Assembly: GCF_020171945.1 (NCBI RefSeq) | Contig: NZ_JAIVAP010000006.1 | Coordinates: 1 to 64,000, forward strand | Source: Bacillus infantis | Lineage (GTDB): Bacteria; Bacillota; Bacilli; Bacillales; Cytobacillaceae | Direction: 5' to 3' | Length of the DNA: 64,000 bases | Shown here: piece by piece, positions 14,952-22,947 of the stretch | Layout of the letters: every line of letters starts with the position of its first letter | Numbering within the stretch: position 1 is the stretch's first letter | Position numbers and translations under genes: made by a program | Notes under the pieces: model-generated | Databases searched by the model: none | The model's input: the letters and a program-made list of their open reading frames with translations, nothing else | Told to the model about the DNA's origin: nothing

Positions 14952-15407
14952 ATGATTAGTTTGAAGCCAATCGGGTTTGCCTGCAATGAAAGGAATGAAA
15001 TAGAAGACGATTATTGGGGCGAAGTGGTCAGCAGGATCGTACTGGACAATTCTCTGCCAGAGGAAGCGCTGGCCGGAATTGAATCCTTCTCCCACTTAGA
15101 GATCATCTATCACTTTCATCGGGTGGATCAAAGTAAAATTGTGCCTGGTGCAAGGCATCCCCGTAATGACAGCAGCCTTCCTAAAGTCGGGATCTTTGCT
15201 CAGCGCGGCAAGAATAGACCGAATCAATTAGGCCTGACAACTGTAAGGGTGGTCAAAAGAGAAGGCAGGGAACTGACCGTTACAGGACTTGATTGCATCA
15301 ATGGGACACCGATTCTTGATATCAAGCCGGTGATGGAGGAATTTCTCCCTGAAGAGCCGATCAGCCAGCCTGACTGGTCCCGGGAGATTATGAAGAATTA
15401 TTGGTGA
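14952..15407 (+). CDS. TrmO/TsaA-family tRNA methyltransferase-like protein
   Basis: 151-aa protein of the TsaA-like beta-barrel family; TrmO members methylate N6-threonylcarbamoyladenosine at tRNA position 37 with SAM. Diagnostic stretches are present: LKPIGFACNER near the N terminus, SHLEIIYHFHRVD, ARHPRNDSSLPKVGIFAQRG followed by KNRPNQLGLTTVRVV, and DCINGTPILDIKPV. It lacks the C-terminal extension of E. coli TrmO, as is common in Firmicutes, so tRNA modification is likely but not certain. GGAGGGGGAAGG precedes its ATG; single gene with its own terminator. Confidence 0.82.
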   Translation: MISLKPIGFACNERNEIEDDYWGEVVSRIVLDNSLPEEALAGIESFSHLEIIYHFHRVDQSKIVPGARHPRNDSSLPKVGIFAQRGKNRPNQLGLTTVRVVKREGRELTVTGLDCINGTPILDIKPVMEEFLPEEPISQPDWSREIMKNYW

Positions 15408-15421
15408 TAATGTTCCGGGCG

Positions 15422-15461
15422 AAAAAAAGAGATCAGCGGCTTCCTGCTGATCTCTTTTTCA
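15422..15461 (+). terminator. Rho-independent terminator
   Basis: Perfect stem AAAAGAGATCAGC / GCTGATCTCTTTT, 8-nt loop, T-run. Confidence 0.9.
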
Positions 15462-15493
15462 TTCAGTTGGCTCTATTTATTACCAGAACCGAA

Positions 15494-15553
15494 ACAAAGG
15501 GGACAGGTCCCTTGGCTCTTTTTTGACAGGGCCGGGGGACCTGTGCCTGCTGC
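15494..15553. repeat. REP-like palindromic element (copy 8)
   Basis: GGGGACAGGTCCCTTGGCTC then TTTTTTGACAGGGCCGGGGG and ACCTGTGCC: two inverted copies of the same core, GACAGG and CCTGT arms, in 60 bp. Confidence 0.65.
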
Positions 15554-15675
15554 ATTAGAGTGAGGGTTTGTGAATTGTGGTTAAAGATAATTAATGGCGG
15601 AAGGTAATAATCTTTTTAATAAAGAATAACTTATAGAAATGGAAATATAGATTCAGAAAAACTGGGGGACAGGTT

Positions 15676-15852
15676 ATGAAAGACAAGGCGGAAAAAAAGT
15701 TCAAAGCACCAGCTGGTTCTAAAAGTGCCATTACATTCGGTTCTGCTTTAGCTATAACAATATCGTGGAGTATTCATAAATCCGTTCTCTGGGCAATCCT
15801 TCACGGATTCTTTAGTTGGTTCTACGTTATATACTATGTTTTAACAAGATAA
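15676..15852 (+). CDS. Small membrane protein
   Basis: 58-aa protein, too short for many gene callers. It starts MKDKAEKKFKAPAGSKSAIT with GGGGGA upstream, followed by two hydrophobic segments (FGSALAITISWSI and LWAILHGFFSWFYVIYYVL). The charged N terminus and Trp/Tyr-rich membrane part look like a genuine small membrane protein; no family recognised. First of several small membrane genes in this stretch. Confidence 0.55.
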   Translation: MKDKAEKKFKAPAGSKSAITFGSALAITISWSIHKSVLWAILHGFFSWFYVIYYVLTR

Positions 15853-15901
15853 GACTAATTAACGGAGCTTAGCAACTCTATGATTCTACAGCAAAGTTCA
15901 G

Positions 15902-15930
15902 AAAAGGGATGGCGCTCTCCATCCCTTTAG
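15902..15930. terminator. Bidirectional terminator-like hairpin
   Basis: AAAAGGGATGG / CCATCCCTTT stem around CGCTCT. It faces the end of the decayed minus-strand lipoprotein copy that follows and resembles the hairpin at the end of the intact copy at 17.5 kb. Confidence 0.6.
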
Positions 15931-15941
15931 TCATTGCCTTC

Positions 15942-16105
15942 CTATAACATCCTCAACAACCTCAAATGCCTTCTCCTTAGTTATTCCCGCTCCATAAAAC
16001 CTGAATATCATAAGAGTCTTCTTCAGGACTGAAGAAGGTTATAAGTAAGTCAGTCAGTATCCCCAGCAGCTTCCCTATAGTGAATTACCAATCCGTCTGC
16101 GATCT
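15942..16105 (-). pseudogene. Decayed duplicate of the lipoprotein gene 3' end
   Basis: On the minus strand this matches the 3' end of the lipoprotein gene at 17531-18085: the stretch ATCCTCAACAACCTCAAATG and the following GCCTTCTCCTT occur in both places, then similarity decays through CATAAGAG and CTATAGTGAA. No open frame remains. It is a relic of a tandem duplication or of an older allele. The region 16110-16330 has no gene I can support. Confidence 0.7.
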
Positions 16106-16348
16106 TTTACTCGCTTTCACTGCCACCGCAAAAATCAGTTGTGAAGAATCAGTCACTCAAGTTCGCTATGTATGGTCTCGAGTAAGATTTTTATTAAGCC
16201 ACTAGCTGGCTAACTTTGAGAGATTAACACTCTAGTTTATGGAAAAAAGGCCAGGTATGTTTTCATAAGTAATGAAACATATTGATATCTTTAACGTAGT
16301 AATAGAGAGGACTTTGAGTTATCGTTTGATAGAAAGGGGGCAGGGACG

Positions 16349-16930
16349 TTGGTGAGAGAAGTAAATAGGTCAGTTAAAAACTTCTTTGATTCAAATGCAA
16401 TGTACCTCCTGTTTTCAAATATATTGTGGGCGGTATTTATGTCGCTTATCCCGTATGGAATCTGGAATATGAAATTATTTATAACGTTTATGATCGTTAC
16501 AGTCATCGAAGTTTCAATAGCTTGGATATGGTGGAAAAAGCCCGATATTGGGATAGTAAGATATAATTCTTTAACAGCTTATACTCAATTTTTAACAATG
16601 TCAGTGTTTCTCTCCGTTCCTATTTATAGGATGACATGGGGATATATGTGGTTTGCAGTATTCTTAGGGATATTTGTTCTTGTATGGATATTGTCAATGT
16701 ATAAAAGGGAATCTTTATTCTTGGCCTTTACGAGTCCAAAAGGTTCGAAAACTTTAATCCCAATATTAATGGTACTAGGTGTTTTTTTTATTCTGGGAGG
16801 CTTATCTTCATATAGAGGTCAGGAAATGGTACTCATGGCTAGTTTAACGGATTACGGAAAAGCGTGGTATATTTCGTTATTTTCTTACGGATTAGGTTTA
16901 TTCATAATGTTTATAACTGCGCGCTATTAA
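16349..16930 (+). CDS. Hypothetical polytopic membrane protein
   Basis: 193-aa protein with six predicted membrane segments and short charged loops (YKRES, SPKGSK); no family recognised. TTG 16349 is chosen because AGAAAGGGGG lies 8 nt upstream; GTG 16352 is adjacent. A SigB-like pair, GTTTAT and AGGTAT 12 nt apart, stands at 16235-16258 and could drive it, but this is weak. It heads a group of three membrane protein genes on the plus strand (to 17485). Confidence 0.65.
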   Translation: MVREVNRSVKNFFDSNAMYLLFSNILWAVFMSLIPYGIWNMKLFITFMIVTVIEVSIAWIWWKKPDIGIVRYNSLTAYTQFLTMSVFLSVPIYRMTWGYMWFAVFLGIFVLVWILSMYKRESLFLAFTSPKGSKTLIPILMVLGVFFILGGLSSYRGQEMVLMASLTDYGKAWYISLFSYGLGLFIMFITARY

Positions 16931-17069
16931 AGAAGGGCTGAATGAGTTTACGATCTTGATATATCCTTTGAAAGATTACGAGATAGCATTAAAAGAATTC
17001 GCAAGTTTGATGACCAAGCATCTCGGTTCGAATAAAGGGCAGAAAAAGTTGAGAAAGAGAGGACCTCCC

Positions 17070-17246
17070 TTGAAGCCTTTTAAAGATAAGATTTATTGGA
17101 CGCTGCTGCCTGTTGGAATAGTAATTGGTATTTTCGCCGTATTTGTTCTCCCAATAAAAAATACCTATGCCTTAATATTGCCAATTGTATTTTGGGTTGT
17201 TTATTATACTTGGACTTATCTTGACGTAAAAAAACGTAATAGATAA
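17070..17246 (+). CDS. Small membrane protein
   Basis: 58-aa protein with two hydrophobic segments (WTLLPVGIVIGIFAVFVLP and YALILPIVFWVVYYTW) and a basic tail DVKKRNR. I start it at TTG 17070, where AAGAGAGG lies 7 nt upstream, rather than at the upstream TTG at 16956 or ATG at 17010, whose extra residues are highly charged and lack ribosome-binding sites. No family recognised. Confidence 0.5.
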   Translation: MKPFKDKIYWTLLPVGIVIGIFAVFVLPIKNTYALILPIVFWVVYYTWTYLDVKKRNR

Positions 17247-17314
17247 TTTCTTACTGATGTTTAGGTTAAAGGTCAGCTAACATAATCAAGGCGGCTATTA
17301 AAGGGAGAAGAAGA

Positions 17315-17485
17315 ATGAAAAAAGTAAGAAGTTTATTTTTTGCTGGCTTACTCATATTGTTGTTAGGAATATATTTGTCTACTCTTTCATTAACTTATTG
17401 GGTTAGTATCGGTACATTACTTGCAATTATCGGTGGATTTTTAATGGGCGGCAGTACATATTTTATACCTAAATCCAAGGAGTAA
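17315..17485 (+). CDS. Small membrane protein
   Basis: 56-aa protein, MKKVRSLFFAGLLILLLGIY then TLSLTYWVSIGTLLAIIGGF and a KSKE tail: two membrane helices, the first possibly a signal anchor. AAGGGAGAAG precedes the ATG. It ends just before the convergent lipoprotein gene. Unrecognised family. Confidence 0.55.
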   Translation: MKKVRSLFFAGLLILLLGIYLSTLSLTYWVSIGTLLAIIGGFLMGGSTYFIPKSKE

Positions 17486-17497
17486 GCATCGTCCCGG

Positions 17498-17531
17498 CAA
17501 AAAAACAAAGGGATGAAATACCCCATCCCTC
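17498..17531 (-). terminator. Terminator of the lipoprotein gene
   Basis: On the minus strand, AGGGATG / CATCCCT hairpin followed by TTTGTTTTTTTG. Confidence 0.7.
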
Positions 17532-18085
17532 TACCCATTATTCTCAATAATATCCTCAACAACCTCAAATGCCTTCTCCTTTGTCATTCCCTCTCTCAAT
17601 GAAAACTCAATATTATAAGAGCCATCCTCGAGATTGAAGAATGTTACTAGCATATCTGTATCCGCTGAAATCTCTCTATAATGAACATCCACACCGTTGA
17701 TAGTCTTTATCTTGCTGTCATTTTCGCCATCAATAATCTCGAAATTGCTGCAGGTGATGATGAAAAGCCAGGGTTCTCCATCATATAGTCCATATAGAAC
17801 CTTCGAATCCATTGTGCTCTCGTATTTTTCGATAAACTCTTTGTCCCTTAACTTGCCTTTTTCTTTCGAATAGACCACAACCAGGTCCTTTTTGTCACCT
17901 GTTGGCGGATACTTAATCTCTGCAGAGGTGATGGGATACTTCTCATATTCAGGGATATATACATCTGTCTCAATTTCCTCGGCAGCTTGATCTTTAAAAG
18001 AATCGGCTCCTCCATTCGTTTGAGAGGAACAGGCACCGGCAATAAACATCAAGCCAAGCAGTAAAAGACTCATTCTCCGCTTCAA
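17531..18085 (-). CDS. Lipoprotein of unknown function
   Basis: 184-aa exported protein. The signal peptide MKRRMSLLLLGLMFIAGAC ends in a lipobox with Cys19 as acylation site, followed by a Ser/Asn/Gly linker. The mature part (about 140 aa) has mixed alpha/beta character with an acidic IPEYEKYPITSAEIKYPP region and ends EKAFEVVEDIIENNG. No family recognised. A decayed copy of its 3' end lies 1.4 kb upstream on the same strand, which shows local duplication. Own terminator. Confidence 0.75.
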   Translation of the reverse strand: MKRRMSLLLLGLMFIAGACSSQTNGGADSFKDQAAEEIETDVYIPEYEKYPITSAEIKYPPTGDKKDLVVVYSKEKGKLRDKEFIEKYESTMDSKVLYGLYDGEPWLFIITCSNFEIIDGENDSKIKTINGVDVHYREISADTDMLVTFFNLEDGSYNIEFSLREGMTKEKAFEVVEDIIENNG

Positions 18086-18240
18086 TTTCTCAGCTCCCTG
18101 TTTTTAAGACTGTTATCACATTTTAACATATTATTCCAAACGCTATAAAGGAAGAACAGTTTACCCCTTCAAAGAAGGTCAAACTTCTAATGATATAGAA
18201 TAGGTAATAAAAGGAAAAATAATGATAGCGGAGGGTTAGA

Positions 18241-19524
18241 ATGGAACAGATCTTCAGAGAGATTGTAGAAATCATGCATCACGACTACGCGGGGTGCATT
18301 GATAAAGAGGGATGGGATCATCCAGAGGCTTATTTTGAAAAAATACAGCTTTTAAAAGAAAACAATATGCTGACCAGGGAACATTTTGCAGATACAGTAA
18401 GAGACTATCTATTGGACTTTCAGGACCACCATATTTACTTTTTTGACAGCTCGGAGGAAAAAAGAAAGCCACTGGACAGGGGATTCCGGGTCAGGCGGTA
18501 TAAGGACTGCCTTTATGTTACGGGGGCGAATAATGAACAAGATGTAAAAATGGGAATGGCATTTATTTCACTTGGGGGCTTCACCATCCCGGAACTGAAA
18601 GAAAAGCACAGCCGGCTTTTGAAGGCTAACCATCCAGAACGGGAAGACTGGATGCCGATCCTTTCGCTGTATGAATATGGAGACATACAGGATGAACAGG
18701 GGAATGTCCGTAAAATCACTTTCAATAGTTATGAAAAACCAGGATATACGCCAGACTATACTGTGGAAAAGGTAAATCAGGATACATTGCTATTCACCAT
18801 TACAGATTTTGCGGATCCGGATGCCATTGTAAAATTGGTCAATGATAATAGGAATCTGCTTGAATCAGCAGCTCAATGGATTATAGATGTACGGGTCAAT
18901 TATGGAGGAAGCGACTCCAGCTATTATCCTTTAATGCCGTATATAATGCCTGAAGAAGGTGTGGAGCTCGCTGACAGAGAGGACACAATGCTGTTTAACT
19001 GCACTCATTCGAACGCCGGCAGATTCCTGGCAGAAACGCTCCCGGAACTGGAAGGCATCCAGGGGGAAGAGGCACAGCAATTCCTTAAGGTTTTTATTCG
19101 GGAGTGGGAGAAGAACAAAGGAAAAGGGTTCGTAGAGTTTGACTTTGAAGATATTGTGCCTGACACCTTTGTTAAAGGCACCCAAAATCCTAAATCAGTT
19201 GCAGTTTTGTCAGATTATATGTGCGGCAGCTCTGGTGATTCCTTTGTTGAGCTTTGCAAAAAGTCCAGTAAAGTCCGGGTCATCGGCAGGCCGACAAAGG
19301 GATTAAATGATTATGCCAATCTCATAAGCAAGAAATGGGATAACGGATTTGAATTTATGTATCCCACTTCAAGGCTGTCGCGGATCGATAGAGGCATGGG
19401 GATGACAGGCAAGGGAATAGAGCCGGATTTGTATGTCCCTTGGACACCCGAGCATTTGGAGCGGGATGCTGACTTGGAGAAGGCGCTAGAGTGGCTGGCA
19501 TTGGAAAAAAGTACAGCCAGGTAG
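18241..19524 (+). CDS. S41-family peptidase-like protein, cytoplasmic
   Basis: 427-aa protein of the C-terminal-processing/tricorn protease clan (S41). The C-terminal half has WIIDVRVNYGGSDSSYYPLM (the IDLRxNxGG motif), SVAVLSDYMCGSSGDSFVE with the expected nucleophile Ser after CGS, GRPTKGLNDY and GKGIEPDLYVPW. There is no signal peptide and no PDZ domain of normal type, unlike CtpA/CtpB; the N-terminal 200 residues are lineage-specific. It probably acts in the cytoplasm on an unknown substrate. Promoter region upstream is AT-rich; monocistronic. Confidence 0.8.
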   Translation: MEQIFREIVEIMHHDYAGCIDKEGWDHPEAYFEKIQLLKENNMLTREHFADTVRDYLLDFQDHHIYFFDSSEEKRKPLDRGFRVRRYKDCLYVTGANNEQDVKMGMAFISLGGFTIPELKEKHSRLLKANHPEREDWMPILSLYEYGDIQDEQGNVRKITFNSYEKPGYTPDYTVEKVNQDTLLFTITDFADPDAIVKLVNDNRNLLESAAQWIIDVRVNYGGSDSSYYPLMPYIMPEEGVELADREDTMLFNCTHSNAGRFLAETLPELEGIQGEEAQQFLKVFIREWEKNKGKGFVEFDFEDIVPDTFVKGTQNPKSVAVLSDYMCGSSGDSFVELCKKSSKVRVIGRPTKGLNDYANLISKKWDNGFEFMYPTSRLSRIDRGMGMTGKGIEPDLYVPWTPEHLERDADLEKALEWLALEKSTAR

Positions 19525-19570
19525 GGCAGATTTTACAAAAGAAAAAGACAGACCCAAATCTGCCTTTTCA
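19525..19570. terminator. Terminator between convergent genes
   Basis: GGCAGATTT / AAATCTGCC perfect 9-bp arms with a long A-rich loop and TTTT after the right arm. Confidence 0.65.
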
Positions 19571-19573
19571 TCA

Positions 19574-20500
19574 TTATCTCGCCCAATCCACAGGCGGCTT
19601 AGTAAGCTGCGCGGGCACACCTAATTCCTCTGCTGCTGCGAGAATGAATTCTTTCCGGAAAAAATAGCTTACATGCCTGACGATTTTCCCGTTTTCGGTT
19701 TCCTGGTACTGAATATCATGGATGAGCGGGCCTTGTCCTTCGTCGGCAAAAACAATAATAACCGGCTTGCCCCAAAGTATTCGGGGTTCTGCCCTGTATC
19801 CAGGCAATCCATAGCGCAGCGAGCCATTCCGCATCTCTTCTTTGCTGAATTCCGCGAAGCCTAATGGCGCTTCATTTTGGGCCTGGTCGCTGATCAGATT
19901 CAGGACAGCTTCGACATCGCCTTCGTTTAAGGCCTTTAAGTAGGCTTTGATGACCGGCTCATTTTCGTGGTTGAAGTGATGAATGGGAGTCTCGGGACTA
20001 TTATGCTGCTTCAGTTTCTCCTTCATCCTTCTCGTTGTGGCATAAACGGCTCCCGGCGTGGTCCTGGCCATGCCTGCCACTTCCTCTGCCTTGAATTGAA
20101 AGACTTCAAACAGCAGAAATACGGCGATTTGCCTTGGCTTGAACAGCTCAACAAGGCAGCCGAGTGCCTGCTGAAGCTCCAGCGTCTCCGTAAATTCAAC
20201 CGCTGGGATATCTTCTTCGTCTAATGTGCCAAGATTTCTTTTCTCCCTGCGGCAGTGGTCGATCCAGATGTTAGTGGCCATCCTGTACAGATAGGATTTT
20301 GTATTTGTCGGATGCCATCTTTGAAATAATCCGCCCAATGCCCTCAGCATCGTTTCCTGAAACAAATCCTCGCCATCCCACGGAGATCCGGTCAGATAGC
20401 GGCAATAATTCCAAAGCTGCCCGGAATGAGTGTCTGCCAGCTCAGTAAACAACTCCTTCAGCTCACGCGCCTTGCTCGTTAGTTCTTGATCTGTCACCAT
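19574..20500 (-). CDS. ECF-type sigma factor with SnoaL-like C-terminal domain
   Basis: 308-aa sigma-70 family protein. Sigma region 2 lies at ~15-90 (LWNYCRYLTGSPWDGEDLFQ, SYLYRMATNIWIDHCRREKR) and region 4 at ~105-165 (KPRQIAVFLLFEVFQFKAEE, MARTTPGAVYATTRRMKEKL). Residues ~180-300 form an SnoaL/NTF2-like domain (INHYLKALNEGDVEAVLNL-type start), as in ECF groups that carry a built-in C-terminal regulatory domain. There is no anti-sigma gene beside it, consistent with this self-contained control. Target promoters unknown. Confidence 0.85.
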   Translation of the reverse strand: MVTDQELTSKARELKELFTELADTHSGQLWNYCRYLTGSPWDGEDLFQETMLRALGGLFQRWHPTNTKSYLYRMATNIWIDHCRREKRNLGTLDEEDIPAVEFTETLELQQALGCLVELFKPRQIAVFLLFEVFQFKAEEVAGMARTTPGAVYATTRRMKEKLKQHNSPETPIHHFNHENEPVIKAYLKALNEGDVEAVLNLISDQAQNEAPLGFAEFSKEEMRNGSLRYGLPGYRAEPRILWGKPVIIVFADEGQGPLIHDIQYQETENGKIVRHVSYFFRKEFILAAAEELGVPAQLTKPPVDWAR

Positions 20501-20698
20501 ATAATCAGCTCCTTTATTGTTAAGACGAATAGGAAAGGCAAAATTGTACTATAAAAAAAGCAAAAATTACTAAATCTTATTTTAAGTCTACATCGCCGGA
20601 TGGAATAATGCCCGGTAATATTTTGAATCGCCTAAAAGCTGAAACCTTTTACATAAGAATCCCTTCTAATATTGAAAGAAGCCAAAAGGAGAGGTTAT

Positions 20699-21262
20699 GT
20701 GAATAAATATTTGCTCTCAGCTGTATTGCTGCTGTTCACTATTCTAACGGCGGCCTGCCATTCGTCCAATTCTGTCAATAACAGCGATTTAGAAAAACAT
20801 GAAGTTTCTCAGACCAGCGATGAAACCGTTCAAGGTGACTTTGTCTTCCGGATTAAGAGTGAAAAGGCGGAATATGAAGAGGGTGAGGATATAGAGCTAT
20901 ATGGGGAAATTGAATATTTAGGGGAAAAGGAAGAAATTATTATCCATCATTCCTCGTCCGCCATTGTTTTTCCGATGAAAGAGAAGATTCGGGGCTACGA
21001 AATAGGAAGTGCTGTAAATGACATCGGATTATCAACAACGCTTAAGAAGGGTGTGGTTTACCGGGAAGAGTACGGAAAAAGCGGCGGGTATAGCGAGGCT
21101 CAAGATCCTCAAGACTATGTAAACTTTATGAAAGAGTTCCTGAATGACACCGGCTTTCCCGCTGGTTATTATGTGGTTCAAGGCTCTACTGATTTTAGTG
21201 TTGAATCCGGAGAACATGTCAGGGTAAAGGGGACCGTAGACTTTAAGGTAATGAAAAAATAA
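20699..21262 (+). CDS. Lipoprotein, possible BsuPI/Ig-like domain
   Basis: 187-aa lipoprotein: signal MNKYLLSAVLLLFTILTAAC with Cys20. The mature domain FRIKSEKAEYEEGEDIELYG looks like an all-beta, immunoglobulin-like fold of the kind found in BsuPI-type and related exported proteins; function unknown. Start at GTG 20699, with AAAAGGAGAGG upstream; the upstream TTG at 20672 has none. Divergent from the sigma factor gene, with ~200 nt between them, so co-regulation is possible but unproven. Confidence 0.72.
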   Translation: MNKYLLSAVLLLFTILTAACHSSNSVNNSDLEKHEVSQTSDETVQGDFVFRIKSEKAEYEEGEDIELYGEIEYLGEKEEIIIHHSSSAIVFPMKEKIRGYEIGSAVNDIGLSTTLKKGVVYREEYGKSGGYSEAQDPQDYVNFMKEFLNDTGFPAGYYVVQGSTDFSVESGEHVRVKGTVDFKVMKK

Positions 21263-21326
21263 AGGGCTATCCAGCCGCAATGATTCAGCCTTGATCTTTC
21301 TCCTTTCCAGCTATGTACCATTGAGC

Positions 21327-22064
21327 TTAGCTGCCAGCCCTTGAATCCGAATAAGCTAAACAGTGCTCCACAAACTCCAGCACCTCTTCTGAAACCGGAT
21401 AGAGCCCAGTTTCCTCAGCAGGCAATTTCCTGACTTCCCAAAATTGGTCCATCAGCTCTGAATCTCCCTGGAAGCTTAACTGTGACAGTCTGATTAACTC
21501 GGAAGCAATCTCAAAGCCTTCGTCTGACTCGGCTGGAATGTGGTTTTCCACGCACCTTTCAATCCTCCGCAGCAGGGAAATATACTGCTGGGTAATTTCA
21601 TCATTGCTGCCCAGGTTTGGGATTGATTTTTCCAGGAACGCTTTTTCCTTTTCCTGAAAATAGTCGGTCCATTTCTTAGAACGCTTTTGTGATTGCTGCA
21701 CAAGCTCAGCGACACGGTCCCATGATAGTGATTCCTCCAAATCGGTCATATTGATCAGGGATGCTGTGTTGGAGATGCTTGTTTGCAGCTCTGATAGCTG
21801 CTCCTGCAGGTAATTATAGTGGGATACTAAGATTTGTTTATAAGAAAGCTGTTTCAGTACTTCGCGGATCTCCTCTAACGGAAGTGAAAGGGACTTGAGA
21901 ATCATGATTTTCTCTAATGTAAATAAGTCTTCCTCTGAATAATACCGCTTTCCATTCTCATCTTTAAAGCCTGGGGCCAGAAGTCCGATCTGATCATAAT
22001 AGCGGAGTGTACGGACAGAAATATTGCGCTGCTTCGCTGCTTCTCCGGTTGTCCAGCGTTTCAT
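21327..22064 (-). CDS. MerR family regulator
   Basis: 245-aa MerR-type regulator. Residues ~1-70 are the winged-helix DNA-binding domain (TTGEAAKQRNISVRTLRYYD, GLLAPGFKDENGKRYYSEED), then a coiled-coil dimerisation helix, then a ~130-aa effector domain of the TipAS-like type (WTDYFQEKEKAFLEKSIPNL, ELMDQFWEVRKLPAEETGLY). It is divergent from a CPBP protease gene; the shared 91-nt gap contains a promoter of exactly the MerR-regulated architecture pointing at that gene. Confidence 0.9.
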   Translation of the reverse strand: MKRWTTGEAAKQRNISVRTLRYYDQIGLLAPGFKDENGKRYYSEEDLFTLEKIMILKSLSLPLEEIREVLKQLSYKQILVSHYNYLQEQLSELQTSISNTASLINMTDLEESLSWDRVAELVQQSQKRSKKWTDYFQEKEKAFLEKSIPNLGSNDEITQQYISLLRRIERCVENHIPAESDEGFEIASELIRLSQLSFQGDSELMDQFWEVRKLPAEETGLYPVSEEVLEFVEHCLAYSDSRAGS

Positions 22065-22087
22065 TGGAATTCCTCCTAAAAAAATGC

Positions 22088-22118
22088 TTGCGGGTTACGC
22101 TGCGTCACCTAATATAGT
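22088..22118 (+). promoter_or_regulatory. MerR-type promoter with 19-bp spacer and central dyad
   Basis: TTGCGG (22088-22093) and TATAGT (22113-22118) are 19 bp apart. The spacer contains the dyad GGTTACGC-T-GCGTCACC (22093-22109; 7 of 8 arm bases pair). The long spacer with the dyad between -35 and -10 is the hallmark of promoters that MerR proteins activate by DNA untwisting. It drives the CPBP gene. Confidence 0.75.
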
Positions 22119-22155
22119 TAGATTATACCATTTAATAAAGAAAGAGGGACGGAGA

Positions 22156-22860
22156 ATGGAAACAGATACAACCAACTGGAAAAGGCAGGATCTGTGGGGC
22201 TGGAGAGAATTCATTTTATTAATGCTGCTTGAGTTTATTGTTGTAATTGGAGGCATCAAGCTTTTGGTCCAGCCGATATACGCTGAGCTATTCAAGGATG
22301 ATTTATATGCCGGGACTTTAACCGGGCTGACCATAGCCATCATTCTTATGCTGGGGATATACTTTATTGCCCTCCGCCCAAAAAGGCTGTCGTGGAAGGA
22401 AGTCGGAGTAAAAGCATACAGCCCCAGGGACTGGAAGCTTATAGGCCTATATTCAGTGGCTTTGCTGATTGGCGCCGTCATCATTGTCGTGCTTACCAGT
22501 TTCATAGGAAACTCATGGGAAAACAGCAAAACAGAGGCCATGCAGCAGAACGTCACTTTTTTCACAGTGCTCATTGCCTTCATTTCTGCTGCTGTCATTT
22601 CGCCCATATATGAGGAAATCTTCTACCGGGGCTTCCTGTATCGCTGGCTGCGGACACGGATGGGACTGACGGGGGCACTGCTGCTCAGCTCGCTCATCTT
22701 TACCATCATTCATATCCCGACCTATAACGTCATGCCCGTCAATTTCTTCAGCGGCATTCTTTTTGCCCTGGCTTACGAGCGGACAGGCTCCATCTGGCCT
22801 CCGGTTCTAATTCACGGGCTGACGAACGGGTTTATGGTCTTGCTGACTAGTCTTGGATAA
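22156..22860 (+). CDS. CPBP family intramembrane glutamic endopeptidase
   Basis: 234-aa membrane protein with about seven segments. The three Abi/CPBP motifs are present: EEIFYRGFLYR (Glu153, Glu154, Arg158), FTIIHIPTYN (His186) and VLIHGLTNG (His220). CPBP proteins are metal-free membrane proteases involved in bacteriocin self-immunity, prenyl-protein processing or stress signalling; the substrate here is unknown. ATG 22156 has GGACGGAG upstream; the frame extends upstream only into the regulator. Likely activated by the divergent MerR protein. Confidence 0.88.
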   Translation: METDTTNWKRQDLWGWREFILLMLLEFIVVIGGIKLLVQPIYAELFKDDLYAGTLTGLTIAIILMLGIYFIALRPKRLSWKEVGVKAYSPRDWKLIGLYSVALLIGAVIIVVLTSFIGNSWENSKTEAMQQNVTFFTVLIAFISAAVISPIYEEIFYRGFLYRWLRTRMGLTGALLLSSLIFTIIHIPTYNVMPVNFFSGILFALAYERTGSIWPPVLIHGLTNGFMVLLTSLG

Positions 22861-22947
22861 TGGGTGGGATTTTTAAAATAAAATAAGAAGGCGACTGGAT
22901 TGAGAATATGGAAATATAATCCATGTAGAAAAGAAGTGGGGGAGACT

